From an uncultured Bacteroidaceae bacterium (lineage in GTDB: Bacteria > Bacteroidota > Bacteroidia > Bacteroidales > Bacteroidaceae), in contig CAJODY010000015.1 in the NCBI GenBank assembly GCA_905233285.1, positions 1 to 64,000 of the forward strand: 64,000 bases of DNA, written 5' to 3'. Positions 24,273 through 33,919 of the stretch are shown in pieces. The translations under genes and the position numbers were made by a program. The notes beneath the pieces were generated by a model, which had not been told where the DNA came from, ran no database searches, and was given only the letters and a program-made list of their open reading frames with translations. Every line of letters begins with the position of its first letter. Position 1 is the stretch's first letter.

Positions 24273-25271
24273 ATGATTAGTTACAAAGATCTTGGTCTCG
24301 TAAACACTCGCGAGATGTTTAAGAGAGCTGTTGCAGGTGGATATGCTATCCCAGCATTCAACTTCAACACAATGGAACAGGCTATCGTTATGGCTGCAGT
24401 AGAGACAAAGTCTCCAGTTATCATGCAGGTGAGCAAGGGTGCACGCAACTATGCTAACGGCACTATCCTCCGCAACCTGGCTAAGGGTGCTGTAGAATAT
24501 GCTAAGGAACTCGGATGCGAGGCTCCTGAAATCGTTCTGCACCTCGACCACGGTGACACTTTCGAACTCTGCAAAGACTGTATCGACAATGGTTTCTCAT
24601 CAGTTATGATCGACGGTTCTCACCTCCCTTACGAGGAGAACATTGCTCTGGCAAAGAAGGTTGTTGACTATGCTCACCAGTTTGACGTAACTGTTGAAGC
24701 TGAACTCGGTGTTCTCGCTGGTGTTGAGGACGAAGTTTCAGCTGCTGAGTCTCACTACACAAAGCCTGAAGAGGTTATCGACTTCTCTACTCGTACTGGT
24801 TGCGACTCACTCGCTATCTCTATCGGTACAAGCCACGGTGCTCACAAGTTCACTCCAGAACAGTGCACACTCATTAACGGCGTTCTCGTTCCACCACCAT
24901 TGGCATTCGACATCCTCGCTGAAATCGAGAAGAAGCTTCCTGGATTCCCAATCGTTCTCCACGGTTCTTCTTCAGTTCCAATGGAAGAGGTTGAGACTAT
25001 CAACAAGTATGGTGGCAAACTCGAAGCTGCTATCGGTATTCCAGAGGAACAGCTCCGTAAGGCTGCAAAGAGCGCTGTTTGCAAGATTAACATCGACTCT
25101 GACTCTCGTCTCGCTATGACTGCTGCTATCCGCAAGCACCTCGCTGAGCATCCGGGTGACTTCGACCCACGTCAGTATCTGAAGCCAGCACGCGACAACA
25201 TGAAGAAGATGTACATCCACAAGATTGTGAACGTACTCGGTTCTGACGGTAAGCTTGCTTGCGCTAAGTAA
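24273..25271 (+). CDS. fba: Class II fructose-bisphosphate aldolase
   Basis: 332 residues, within the usual range. Zinc-ligand and active-site motifs are present: LHLDHGD near residue 91, AELGVLAGVEDE near 135, SIGTSHGAHKF near 185 and VLHGSSSVP near 230. It splits fructose 1,6-bisphosphate in glycolysis and forms it in gluconeogenesis. Codon use is strongly biased (almost uniform GCT, CTC, ATC, GTT choices), typical of a highly expressed gene. It follows oadB by 75 bp with a hairpin between and ends at a strong terminator shared with the convergent polysaccharide gene. Confidence 0.93.
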   Translation: MISYKDLGLVNTREMFKRAVAGGYAIPAFNFNTMEQAIVMAAVETKSPVIMQVSKGARNYANGTILRNLAKGAVEYAKELGCEAPEIVLHLDHGDTFELCKDCIDNGFSSVMIDGSHLPYEENIALAKKVVDYAHQFDVTVEAELGVLAGVEDEVSAAESHYTKPEEVIDFSTRTGCDSLAISIGTSHGAHKFTPEQCTLINGVLVPPPLAFDILAEIEKKLPGFPIVLHGSSSVPMEEVETINKYGGKLEAAIGIPEEQLRKAAKSAVCKINIDSDSRLAMTAAIRKHLAEHPGDFDPRQYLKPARDNMKKMYIHKIVNVLGSDGKLACAK

Positions 25272-25294
25272 GATTCTGTTTACAGATAAAAATG

Positions 25295-25328
25295 AAAGGA
25301 GATGACCACTCGGTCACCTCCTTTTTTT
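25295..25328. terminator. Bidirectional terminator between fba and the polysaccharide export gene
   Basis: AAAGGAGATGACC (25295-25307), a 4-base loop, then GGTCACCTCC and seven Ts. The stem is long with one mismatch and symmetric enough (AAAGGA/TCCTTT) to work on both strands. Confidence 0.85.
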
Positions 25329-25345
25329 GTATAGTATAAAATAAT

Positions 25346-27808
25346 CTATTTTTTCAGAAGATTAGCAATGGTTGCAACAACGGCTGCGATGGAAGCGGCA
25401 GAAGTGCCTATAGCAAGAACTTCAGCTGTTGTCATTCCCTTATTTTGTGAAGTCTTTGTAGGAACGACGATTTCACAACCTGGTTCTATACCCTTCTTTG
25501 AAGAACTCTTGAGCCTAGTGACCTGCCCATTAGGAGCGATAGAATAAACGCCTTTCTTCCTTGCACGGTCACCATAACCTCCAGCGTGCTTAATGTAATA
25601 GCTCAGAGATTCGCCTTCCTTGTACTGCATTGAAACTGCATAGCCGACATCACCCGATACCTTTACTGTGTTTGAAAATTTAGGTACGTATAGTAGGTCA
25701 CCTTCACGAAGTTGGATGTCAGCATCTCCACCTGGATTCTTCAAAGCTTCTTCCAGATTGATTGAAACAAGATAGGTGTTGCCCTGATTTAATTTCATCG
25801 CCACAAGCGAATCAACCAGTTCCCGATTGAAGTCCTTATCTGCCTTCGTTGCCTCCTCAAGAATCTCAATGTGCTGAGAATATATCATCTGCTGACGAAT
25901 CATACGTTCATCTTCATTGAGCAAACGACGAAGACGTGCTCCTTTGACATAACCGAATTGAGAAATACCACCTGCATCATTTATCAAGTCGCTAAGTCTA
26001 TAGTTCTTGCTTGACATGGCATATTGTCCGGCAAAGTTTACAAAACCATTTACAGTTACATTTTCCTGAGTATTGTAAACAGGACTGCGACGAACTACTA
26101 CCTGATCGTATGGTTGGAGCACGAATCCTTGAACGCCATCGATGACAAATCCATCTTTAAGCGAGAAAGTATAGTTTTCTGTTAGGCTCTCTGTTTCCTC
26201 TGTTGCGTTGGGATCATAGATACGACGATATACATTAACCTTAGCAGTAGATGCAGCTTCGGTCAGTCCACCAGCCAGGAGGATAAGGTCTTCGACTGTA
26301 GTGTTGTCGGCAAAAGTGTACTCACCCGGTTCACGTACCTCACCATAGATACTCAATACCTGGTTGCCTCTCATGTCTGTATTGTTAGGAATGAATACAG
26401 CATCATCTTTATGAAGTGGAATATCCGGAGCTGTACCATTCATTATGTTTCCTACATTCACATTAAGAACTTCGAGTGTCTTGTCTGCTTTTCTGCGGTG
26501 TATTATGACACGTTCTGTATATGCATCTTTCTTCAGTCCGGAAGCAGCGTTTATAAGATCCTTCAACGTAGATATATTGTCACTAAGTTGATAAGAACCC
26601 GGGCGTTCTACTGCACCACGTATCTCGATAAGGTTAGAGAATTCCGATGTTATGATGATACCTACATAAACCGAGTCGGCATCATCAACAAGGAAGTTGT
26701 TAAACTGGAATTCATCAACTGTATGAATACTGTATTGCGCTCCAGCCTTACGAGTCAGGGTTACGCTCTTCTTATAAGCATCACCTGTAAATCCACCTGC
26801 ATAGTCGAGCAATGTTCTAACAGATTCGGTAGGAAGCATCTCGTAATACATAGGACGCTTTACACCTCCGTCGATTGCAACAAGACAGGAGTATGCACCT
26901 ACTACTACTACGTCATTGTCCTGCAAGCGAACATCACCACTGGCATTGCCATTGAAGATATAGTCATATACATCAATCTTTGCCAAAACCTTTCCAGCAC
27001 GATATACCTTTATATCACGCAACGAACCAACATCGCTGATTCCACCTGCTGAGTACAGAGCATTAAAGGCAGTTGACAAGGAACTGATTGTATAAGTACC
27101 AGGTGTCTTGACTTCACCAAGCACCTGAACCTGAACGGTACGTGTATCATGCACCGTCAGTTGAATGTTTGAATCCTTGTAGTAAGTACCCATCTTTGAT
27201 TTTAACGCACCGTTTGCCTGACTGACTGTCATACCTGCAATGCGGATAGGGCCTACACCTTCGATGGTTACGGTTCCGTCAGCCGATATAGTACTGTTGA
27301 TTGTCTGCTGCGATGCTCCCCATACTTCTATGACTACGTTATCACCAGCACCAAGTCGGTAGTTGGCTGGCGTAGGCATGTTTGTACTAGGCTGGAAGGT
27401 AAGAAGCTTGTTATTGAATATATTACGACCAAAGACTTCCATTCTTTTATTATCAGAAATGTCGGCCCTTTCTGTCGATACCATATCAACTTCCTGCACC
27501 ATCTCTTCGTGAGCATTGGCACCAGCTTTGTGCTGTGTAATGCCAGCCTGAGCTTCTCCCTGTGTTTCATTTTGCATCTGCATCTCTCTCATCTGCTCCT
27601 GCTGCTGGGTAAGTTTCTTTCGAATTCTCTGCAACTGAGTTGTCGTTACGCCTTGACGCGCCAATTTACTGACAATCTGCGATTGAGACGTTCCTTTTGA
27701 CTGTTCCTTCTGAATAAACTTTATAATCTGCGAATCAGTCATTGATTGCGCCATTATATAAAGTGGGAATATCGCTACAAACAAACCTATTAATAATCTC
27801 TTAGACAT
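25346..27808 (-). CDS. SLBB-repeat outer-membrane polysaccharide export protein
   Basis: About 820 residues from the ATG at 27808, chosen because MSKRLLIGLFVAIFPLYIMAQ is a good signal peptide; a start at 27832 would add eight residues ahead of it. After a Gln-rich coiled region (residues about 60-110) comes a Poly_export domain (YRLGAGDNVVIEVWG) and several SLBB domains, each with the pattern GxVxxPGxY...L..LI..AGG. The end is a hydrophobic helix and a LLKK tail. Such Wza-like proteins form the exit channel for capsular polysaccharide or exopolysaccharide. It follows the sugar transferase by 20 nt and probably shares its promoter. Confidence 0.88.
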   Translation of the reverse strand: MSKRLLIGLFVAIFPLYIMAQSMTDSQIIKFIQKEQSKGTSQSQIVSKLARQGVTTTQLQRIRKKLTQQQEQMREMQMQNETQGEAQAGITQHKAGANAHEEMVQEVDMVSTERADISDNKRMEVFGRNIFNNKLLTFQPSTNMPTPANYRLGAGDNVVIEVWGASQQTINSTISADGTVTIEGVGPIRIAGMTVSQANGALKSKMGTYYKDSNIQLTVHDTRTVQVQVLGEVKTPGTYTISSLSTAFNALYSAGGISDVGSLRDIKVYRAGKVLAKIDVYDYIFNGNASGDVRLQDNDVVVVGAYSCLVAIDGGVKRPMYYEMLPTESVRTLLDYAGGFTGDAYKKSVTLTRKAGAQYSIHTVDEFQFNNFLVDDADSVYVGIIITSEFSNLIEIRGAVERPGSYQLSDNISTLKDLINAASGLKKDAYTERVIIHRRKADKTLEVLNVNVGNIMNGTAPDIPLHKDDAVFIPNNTDMRGNQVLSIYGEVREPGEYTFADNTTVEDLILLAGGLTEAASTAKVNVYRRIYDPNATEETESLTENYTFSLKDGFVIDGVQGFVLQPYDQVVVRRSPVYNTQENVTVNGFVNFAGQYAMSSKNYRLSDLINDAGGISQFGYVKGARLRRLLNEDERMIRQQMIYSQHIEILEEATKADKDFNRELVDSLVAMKLNQGNTYLVSINLEEALKNPGGDADIQLREGDLLYVPKFSNTVKVSGDVGYAVSMQYKEGESLSYYIKHAGGYGDRARKKGVYSIAPNGQVTRLKSSSKKGIEPGCEIVVPTKTSQNKGMTTAEVLAIGTSAASIAAVVATIANLLKK

Positions 27809-27828
27809 ATTTTTAATGATTTTAAGTG

Positions 27829-28431
27829 TCAAATACTAATTATGGTGTCTATTATAATTCTCCAGTCAAGCAGCAGAGTGCGCTTGCGAAGATAGTCCAG
27901 GTCGTAGTCCAGTCGCTTCAGCATCTTGTCCATGGTATCGGTATAGCCATTGTGGACGGTTGCCATCGATGTGACACCGGGACGGCTTACAAACAACAAC
28001 TTATAGTCAGGATTCTTTTCCATAATCTGGTCGATGAAATACTGACGTTCGGGACGATAACCTACAAACGACATATCACCTTTAAGCACATTAATGAGCT
28101 GAGGCAGTTCGTCGAGATGCTTTGCACGCATCCACTTTCCATATTTCAGCAAACGGCTGTCATCAGGCTTTTCCAACATGGGCACACCTTCGCTTTCAGC
28201 TTCCTGCACCATTGTGCGGAACTTATAGATATTGAAAGGCTTACCTCCACGTCCTATACGCTCTTGCGAATAAATGACAGCACCGCAGCCAGTAAGTTTG
28301 TAAATCAGGAATATGATTAGAAAGAAAGGAGAAAACAGAATGATTAAGAATGCTGCACCGAGAAAATCCCCTATCCTCTTCAATGCTCTTTCGAAAGCAC
28401 TCATTCTATCAATATTTTTCGATGTTGACAT
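27829..28431 (-). CDS. Initiating sugar-phosphate transferase (undecaprenyl-phosphate type)
   Basis: 200 residues. One strong N-terminal transmembrane helix (FLGAAFLIILFSPFFLIIF) and then the PF02397 core: YSQERIGRGGKPFNIYKFRTM, the DELPQLINVLKGDMSFVGYRPE block and a DLDYLRKRTLLLD segment. It transfers a sugar phosphate to undecaprenyl phosphate to start a capsule or O-polysaccharide repeat unit. With the export protein it forms a two-gene minus-strand unit; no other glycosyltransferases of the locus are visible next to it, which is unusual for a complete capsule locus. Confidence 0.9.
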   Translation of the reverse strand: MSTSKNIDRMSAFERALKRIGDFLGAAFLIILFSPFFLIIFLIYKLTGCGAVIYSQERIGRGGKPFNIYKFRTMVQEAESEGVPMLEKPDDSRLLKYGKWMRAKHLDELPQLINVLKGDMSFVGYRPERQYFIDQIMEKNPDYKLLFVSRPGVTSMATVHNGYTDTMDKMLKRLDYDLDYLRKRTLLLDWRIIIDTIISI

Positions 28432-28519
28432 CTGAATCTGCTTGTTTATATTTTTTATGCTCCTTATTTATTATAATAAATAACGTTGAAATGGCGTTTT
28501 TATTGTAGCTTTACACTTG

Positions 28520-28551
28520 AAAAAAGCCCGAAAAAACATTCGGGCTTTTTT
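28520..28551 (-). terminator. Terminator of the rnf operon
   Basis: AAAAAAGCCCGAA and TTCGGGCTTTTTT form a perfect hairpin with A and T tracts on both sides, 26 nt beyond the rnf stop codon; it would also stop plus-strand transcription. Confidence 0.88.
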
Positions 28552-28576
28552 ATATGGTAAAAAAACTACTCATTCA

Positions 28577-29752
28577 TTACAATCCAAAGATTACTTTCAG
28601 ACCTCCGTCAACACCGCTGAAGCCCATGAAGGCCATAGCCAGGAGTCCGGCTGTAACGAGTGCGATAGGCACACCGGCAAACGACTTCGGTACATTGACG
28701 AGTTCGAGTTGTTCACGCAGTCCTGCAAAGAGTACCATTGCCAAGAGGAAACCGATACCAGTTGAAGCAGCATAAATCAAGCCTTCGAGCAGGTTGAAGT
28801 CTTTCTGAATGACAAGGATAGCTACACCCAAGATACAGCAGTTTGTTGTAATCAAAGGGAGGAACACACCCAGAGCCTGATAGAGGGCTGGCATTGTCTT
28901 CTTCAGGATGATTTCAATCATCTGAACGAGTGCTGCGATGACAAGGATGAATGCGATGGTCTGCAGATAACCGAGACCAAACTCATCGAGCAAGAACTTC
29001 TGGATAGCATAAGTAACTGCTGTAGCGACTACCAATACGGCTGTCACCGCCATTCCCATACCGCTGGCAGTATCTACTTTCTTCGACACACCGAGGAACG
29101 GACAGATGCCAAGGAACTGTGCAAGCACTACGTTGTTGACAAATATCGCAGTTATGATGATGAGAACTGCCTTCTTGAAGATTTTGTTAAACACTACGAT
29201 AAGATAACCCAGAGCAAGGAATGCACCTGGAGCAAGTACGAACATAAGCATGCCGTAGTCCTCGCCCCAAAGGGTCTGTCCGAAGATGGCACCCGTACCG
29301 AGCAGTTCACGAGCAGCACCGAGACAAGTCAATGCGATAGTGAAACCTAGTCCGATTCCTATACCGTCGAAGATTGAAGCAATCGGATTATTCTTTGCTG
29401 CAAATGCCTCAGCACGTCCGAGGATGATACAGTTCACAACGATAAGCGGAATGAAGAGTCCGAGGCTCTTATCCACTTCCGGAGCATATGCCTTGATGAG
29501 CATCTGAAGAACCGTTACAAGACTCGCAATCACAACGATGTATGAAGGGATGCGAACCATGTCGGGAATCAGTTTCTTGATGAGCGAAATGATGAAGTTT
29601 GAGATGATGAGCACAGCCATCGTTGCCAAACCCATCGACATACCGTTGAAGGCAGACGATGTGGTACCCAAAGTAGGACACATACCTAAAAGAAGTACAA
29701 ATGTCGGATTCTCCTTTATGATACCATTCAATAAAACTTTAATGTTATTCAT
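28577..29752 (-). CDS. rnfE-rnfA: Fused RnfE-RnfA membrane subunit
   Basis: 391 residues from the ATG at 29752 (a longer frame to 29812 has no supporting features). Residues 1 to about 194 are RnfE (NGIIKENPTFVLLLGMCP start, FIPLIVVNCIILGRAEAF). From there to the end is RnfA (FVNNVVLAQFLGICPFLGVSK, FLPLITTNCCILGVA). In almost all known rnf operons these are separate genes. The junction FNKIFKKAVLIIITAIF (around 29163-29173) joins RnfE's last residues to RnfA about five residues after its normal start, so the stop, spacer and RnfA start appear deleted in frame. The two subunits normally pack with opposite topology and share a [2Fe-2S] cluster, so whether a fusion would fold is open. Last gene of the operon. 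Confidence 0.85.
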   Translation of the reverse strand: MNNIKVLLNGIIKENPTFVLLLGMCPTLGTTSSAFNGMSMGLATMAVLIISNFIISLIKKLIPDMVRIPSYIVVIASLVTVLQMLIKAYAPEVDKSLGLFIPLIVVNCIILGRAEAFAAKNNPIASIFDGIGIGLGFTIALTCLGAARELLGTGAIFGQTLWGEDYGMLMFVLAPGAFLALGYLIVVFNKIFKKAVLIIITAIFVNNVVLAQFLGICPFLGVSKKVDTASGMGMAVTAVLVVATAVTYAIQKFLLDEFGLGYLQTIAFILVIAALVQMIEIILKKTMPALYQALGVFLPLITTNCCILGVAILVIQKDFNLLEGLIYAASTGIGFLLAMVLFAGLREQLELVNVPKSFAGVPIALVTAGLLAMAFMGFSGVDGGLKVIFGL

Positions 29753-29774
29753 ACGTTTGTTCCTTTCTTTTAAG

Positions 29775-30374
29775 TTAGTTATTATCTGCCTGAGGAGTAG
29801 CACCCGAGACACCGTCCTGAGTTGCTATCACATTATCATAAGCATTCTGGATGGCAGCAAGGAAAGCACGTGAAGTGATGGTAGAAGCTGTGATGGCATC
29901 TACATCTCCTCCGTCCTTCGAAACGGTGAAGTTGTTCTTGCCTGGATTCATACCGATGATACTACCCTTTCCATCCTTCTGGAACCAATCCCCTGCCTTA
30001 GCTCCGAGTCCCGGAGTCTCAGCATGTTCGAGCAGTGTGTAGCCGAGGATTGTACCTTCCTTGTCGAAACCTACGAGTACCTTGAGCGCTCCACCGAAAC
30101 CATTCTTGTTGATTGTGACAACAGCCGTTCCGAGTGGGTTTTCATTTTCAGTTATCACATATACTGTGAAGTCCTCTACCTCTTTCGGTTCAGATACCTG
30201 AATCTCGTCAGAACCCATGACAGCCTTGATGCCGGCCGCCAGGTTATCAGCATTTATCTTCTCAATCTGAGGTGCAGTAACGGAATTGACATAAGCCAAC
30301 ACACATCCTGCTACAACAGAGATGACTGTCAGTACCGACAGCATGTTTGTAAGTGATGATTTAAGCTTTTTCAT
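29775..30374 (-). CDS. rnfG: Rnf complex subunit G, flavin-carrying
   Basis: 199 residues. One N-terminal membrane helix (LSVLTVISVVAGCVLAYV), then an FMN-binding domain with GYTLLEHAETPGLGAKAGDWF and DAITASTITSRAF, whose threonine carries covalent FMN. It passes electrons between the soluble and membrane parts of the Na+-translocating ferredoxin:NAD oxidoreductase. Spacing to rnfD is 11 nt and to rnfE 22 nt. Confidence 0.92.
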   Translation of the reverse strand: MKKLKSSLTNMLSVLTVISVVAGCVLAYVNSVTAPQIEKINADNLAAGIKAVMGSDEIQVSEPKEVEDFTVYVITENENPLGTAVVTINKNGFGGALKVLVGFDKEGTILGYTLLEHAETPGLGAKAGDWFQKDGKGSIIGMNPGKNNFTVSKDGGDVDAITASTITSRAFLAAIQNAYDNVIATQDGVSGATPQADNN

Positions 30375-30385
30375 ATTCCATTCTG

Positions 30386-31369
30386 TTATTTAGTTGATAC
30401 TTCACCAAAACGGGTTGGTTTGAACTTAGAGTTGATGAGTGGCACGAATGCATTCATGATGAGGATGGCAAACGACATACCCTCCGGATAAGCACCGAAG
30501 ACACGGATGATGATAGTCAGGAAACCGATAGCCACACCGAACACTAGCTGTCCCTTTGCCGACATAGGCGATGTGACATAGTCGGTAGCCATGAATACAG
30601 CACCCAGCATCAGTCCACCACTTAATATCTCAGCAACAGGATTAGCAAACTTTGCAGGGTCAGCAAGCCAAAGCAGACCTGCAATTACGAATACTGTGCA
30701 GATGATACTTACAGGAATGTGCCATGTGATTACCTTCTTCCACAGCAGGAATACCAGTCCGAGGAGGATTGCAAGTGCACAGACCTCACCGAGACAACCT
30801 CCTGTATTTCCCAGAAGCATGTGTTCTACTGCAGGCAATTCCTTCATGTTACCACTCTTGAACATCTCCTGCATCAATGCCAGAGGAGTAGCACCTGTCT
30901 CAGCATCGAGATAAGTGCCGAAGCCCTGACCCGGAACAGGCCATGTAGTCATAGCCACAGGGAAGGAGATGAGAAGGAAAGCACGTCCTGCCAATGCGGG
31001 ATTGAACAGGTTGCAGCCAAGTCCGCCGAATGTCATCTTCACCACTCCGATTGCGAAGAAAGCACCTACTACGATAATCCAGGGAGCGATATTGCTCGGG
31101 AGGTTGAAGGCAAGCAGAAGACCTGTGAGAATGGCAGAACCATCACATACCGTACAGTTCTTATTCTTCATGCAGAACTTATTGATAGCCCACTCGAAGA
31201 ATACACAAGATGCCACGCTGATGGCAGTCGTTATGATTGCACCGATGCCAAACGAAATGAACGAGCACAGCAAAGCAGGAATCAAGGCAATGATTACCAG
31301 ATACATATTCCTGGATATGGAGTCGCCCGAATGAACATGCGGTGAAAGTGATACAATTAATTTATTCAT
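30386..31369 (-). CDS. rnfD: Rnf complex subunit D
   Basis: 327 residues with 8-10 hydrophobic helices. Motifs: SPHVHSGDSISRNMY at the start, GGLGCNLFNPALAGRAFL near residue 118, and the covalent-FMN threonine in TGATPLALM near 160. It forms the main membrane ion channel of Rnf together with RnfA and RnfE. Gene order B-C-D-G-E-A is the normal one. Confidence 0.93.
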   Translation of the reverse strand: MNKLIVSLSPHVHSGDSISRNMYLVIIALIPALLCSFISFGIGAIITTAISVASCVFFEWAINKFCMKNKNCTVCDGSAILTGLLLAFNLPSNIAPWIIVVGAFFAIGVVKMTFGGLGCNLFNPALAGRAFLLISFPVAMTTWPVPGQGFGTYLDAETGATPLALMQEMFKSGNMKELPAVEHMLLGNTGGCLGEVCALAILLGLVFLLWKKVITWHIPVSIICTVFVIAGLLWLADPAKFANPVAEILSGGLMLGAVFMATDYVTSPMSAKGQLVFGVAIGFLTIIIRVFGAYPEGMSFAILIMNAFVPLINSKFKPTRFGEVSTK

Positions 31370-31408
31370 AATTAAAAAATGAGTTTAAGAGTTGAGTTGT
31401 TGGGCTTT

Positions 31409-32770
31409 CTATTTGCCTTCGCGAGCTGCTGCTTTCTTCTCGTGAATGATACGCAGAACCGTTGATTTGCCGTCGCGGATAAGGTCGAGAAGCGGACGAT
31501 TCGAAGGACATGTGAACTGACACGAGCCACACTCGATACAGCTGACCACATCTTCCTTCTGTGCCCTATCCCACATCTGCTTCTGACTGAGCGTAGCAAG
31601 CAGGTATGGTTCCAGACCCATCGGACATGCACCCACACACTTGGCACAACGGATACAAGTCTGCGGTTCGGCACGCTTTGCTTCCTTCTCGTTCATGATG
31701 AGCACACCCGACGAACCCTTACAGATTGGCACCTCGGTATTGCGCAGAGCCTTACCCATCATCGGACCGCCACCGATTACCTTACCGGTATCCTCTGGCA
31801 GACCGCCACAGGCATCGATAAGCTGACTCATCGGAGTACCCATTCTGACAAGCAGGTTGCTCGGCTTCTTCAGCGACTTTCCTGTAACCGTCACAACACG
31901 CTCGAAGAGCGGTTTATTCTTCATAACTGCTTCATACACAGCGTATGCAGTACCTACGTTCTGAACTATTGCTCCAACACTTACAGGCAGAGCTGGCGGA
32001 GCAGGAACCTGACGACGCACTACGGCATCGATAAGCTGCTTTTCACCACCCTGCGGATATTTCGTCTTCAGTGGAACAATCTCGATATTCGGATACAGCA
32101 CATTACATTTTTCCTGAAGCAAAGCAATAGCATCGGGCTTATTCTCCTCGACACCGATATATGCCTTGTTCACCTTTCCAGCTCTCATCAGCAGGTCAAC
32201 ACCTACCAGTACCTCGTTTGCCTTTTCAAGCATCAGACGATGGTCGGCTGTGAGGTACGGTTCACACTCCACAGCGTTGATGATGACCCATTCAGGTTTG
32301 CTGCCTGGAGGCGGACTCAGCTTCACATGAGTCGGGAAACAGGCACCACCCATACCGACGATACCGGCAGCCTTAATCTTTCCGATGATATCCTCAGGAG
32401 TCAGTTCGGGTTTATCCTTTGTAGTGACGAGTTTTTCCGAGCGGTCAATGCTCTCTTCCCATTCGTCACCCTCTACAGTTATATATACGGCAGGCTTTGC
32501 ATACCCACTGGCATCCACTACGGTATCTACTTTCAGCACCGTACCGCTGACACCAGAAAAGATAGGAGCAGACACAAAACCACCGGCTTCAGCTATCATC
32601 GTACCTACCTTCACCTTGTCGCCCTTCTTTACGATGGGCACAGCCGGTGCACCGATATGCTGTCCCATAGGATAGACGGCAACCTTCGGCAATTCGGCAA
32701 CCTTGATAGGTTCCGCTGCAGACAGTTTGTTCTCTGCTGGGTGAACTCCACCTATTCTAAATGTTTTCAT
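31409..32770 (-). CDS. rnfC: Rnf complex subunit C (NADH side)
   Basis: 453 residues. An N-terminal barrel domain (PMGQHIGAPAVPIVKKGDKV), the Gly-rich FMN/NADH site (KAAGIVGMGGACFPTHVK near residue 130), and two [4Fe-4S] ferredoxin motifs: CIRCAKCVGACP near 375 and CIECGSCQFTCP near 415. It oxidises or reduces NAD(H) at the cytoplasmic face. 39 nt before rnfD. Confidence 0.94.
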   Translation of the reverse strand: MKTFRIGGVHPAENKLSAAEPIKVAELPKVAVYPMGQHIGAPAVPIVKKGDKVKVGTMIAEAGGFVSAPIFSGVSGTVLKVDTVVDASGYAKPAVYITVEGDEWEESIDRSEKLVTTKDKPELTPEDIIGKIKAAGIVGMGGACFPTHVKLSPPPGSKPEWVIINAVECEPYLTADHRLMLEKANEVLVGVDLLMRAGKVNKAYIGVEENKPDAIALLQEKCNVLYPNIEIVPLKTKYPQGGEKQLIDAVVRRQVPAPPALPVSVGAIVQNVGTAYAVYEAVMKNKPLFERVVTVTGKSLKKPSNLLVRMGTPMSQLIDACGGLPEDTGKVIGGGPMMGKALRNTEVPICKGSSGVLIMNEKEAKRAEPQTCIRCAKCVGACPMGLEPYLLATLSQKQMWDRAQKEDVVSCIECGSCQFTCPSNRPLLDLIRDGKSTVLRIIHEKKAAAREGK

Positions 32771-32781
32771 ATAATCATTAT

Positions 32782-33891
32782 TTATTTTAATCCTAATAAA
32801 ATCATTTGACTTGGAGGCAGTGGAGCATCCGTACGCTTAGCCTCGAACTGCATCTCCTTGACAGGAGCAACCGGATTGCTGATATCTTTCGGACCAGCTA
32901 ACACAATCTGCTGACTTGGAGGCAGCGGAGCATCATACTTCAGTTCTATAGGCTTCCACTCCTTAGCAGGTTTTGCAGGAGAAGCACTCTGTGCAGCACC
33001 AGTAGCGGGAGCCGCACCGGCAGCAGGCTTGGCAGCCGGCTTAGCCTTCGGCTTACGTTCAATGCCCTTCACGCTTACCGATGCAATGGTACCACGTGGA
33101 CAAGCATCGTAACACTGACCGCAGAGAACACACTTTTCAGGATCGATGTATGCCACATTGTCGATGACATGAACAGCATCGCTTCCGCATGAACCCTCAC
33201 ACTTCTTACAAGCGATACAAGCATTCAGACATACCTTCATGGCAGCAGCGCCCTTGTCCTTGTTCATACATTCAACGACATAGGCATCCTTAGCCTCGCC
33301 GCTGACCTGACGAATCTCGATGATATGGCGCGGACAAGCCTTTGCACAAGCACCGCAGGCCGTACACTTCGTCATATCCACTTCAGGCATACCAGTCACG
33401 GCGTTCATCTTGATAGCATCAAACTGACAGGCAGCTACACAGTCGCCACAACCCAGACAGCCGAATGCACAGGCACCTTCGCCCATACCGGTAGAATTAG
33501 CTACACGACAACTTCTCACGCTGTCGTAAGCAACCACCTTCGGACGGTTTTCACATGTTCCGTTACAGCGAACGAAAGCAGCCTTTGGAGCTGCCGCCGT
33601 AACTTCCATACCTAGAATACCCGCTACCTTCTCCATGCATTCAGCACCACCGACCGGACAATTCAGTCCGTCGAGCGAACCAGCATCAGCAGCCTTCACA
33701 CATGCAGCAGCCATACCGCCGCAACCTGGAAAACCACATCCACCGCAGTTAGCTCCTGGTAATACATCCAGCACCTGACCGATACGCGGATCTTCCTTAA
33801 CTGCAAACTTCTTAGCCACACCGAAAATACTACCCGCCAAGACGAGTCCGATACAGCCCAGAACAATTACAGCAATCAGAATTACGTTCAT
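32782..33891 (-). CDS. rnfB: Rnf complex subunit B, with extended tail
   Basis: 369 residues. An N-terminal membrane helix, the CGGCGFPGC-type [4Fe-4S] motif near residue 50, and several ferredoxin-like Cys clusters (CLGCGDCVAACQ, CTACGACAKACP, CIACKKCEGSCG, CVLCGQCYDACP) accept electrons from ferredoxin. After about residue 285 there is an Ala/Pro/Lys linker and a tail holding the peptide DAPLPPSQ twice, about 40 residues apart. Most homologues end near residue 290, so the tail is unusual. It is the first rnf gene after rseC (28 nt). Confidence 0.92.
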   Translation of the reverse strand: MNVILIAVIVLGCIGLVLAGSIFGVAKKFAVKEDPRIGQVLDVLPGANCGGCGFPGCGGMAAACVKAADAGSLDGLNCPVGGAECMEKVAGILGMEVTAAAPKAAFVRCNGTCENRPKVVAYDSVRSCRVANSTGMGEGACAFGCLGCGDCVAACQFDAIKMNAVTGMPEVDMTKCTACGACAKACPRHIIEIRQVSGEAKDAYVVECMNKDKGAAAMKVCLNACIACKKCEGSCGSDAVHVIDNVAYIDPEKCVLCGQCYDACPRGTIASVSVKGIERKPKAKPAAKPAAGAAPATGAAQSASPAKPAKEWKPIELKYDAPLPPSQQIVLAGPKDISNPVAPVKEMQFEAKRTDAPLPPSQMILLGLK

Positions 33892-33919
33892 AAAATTTTT
33901 GATTTATAGTTGTTAGCTT

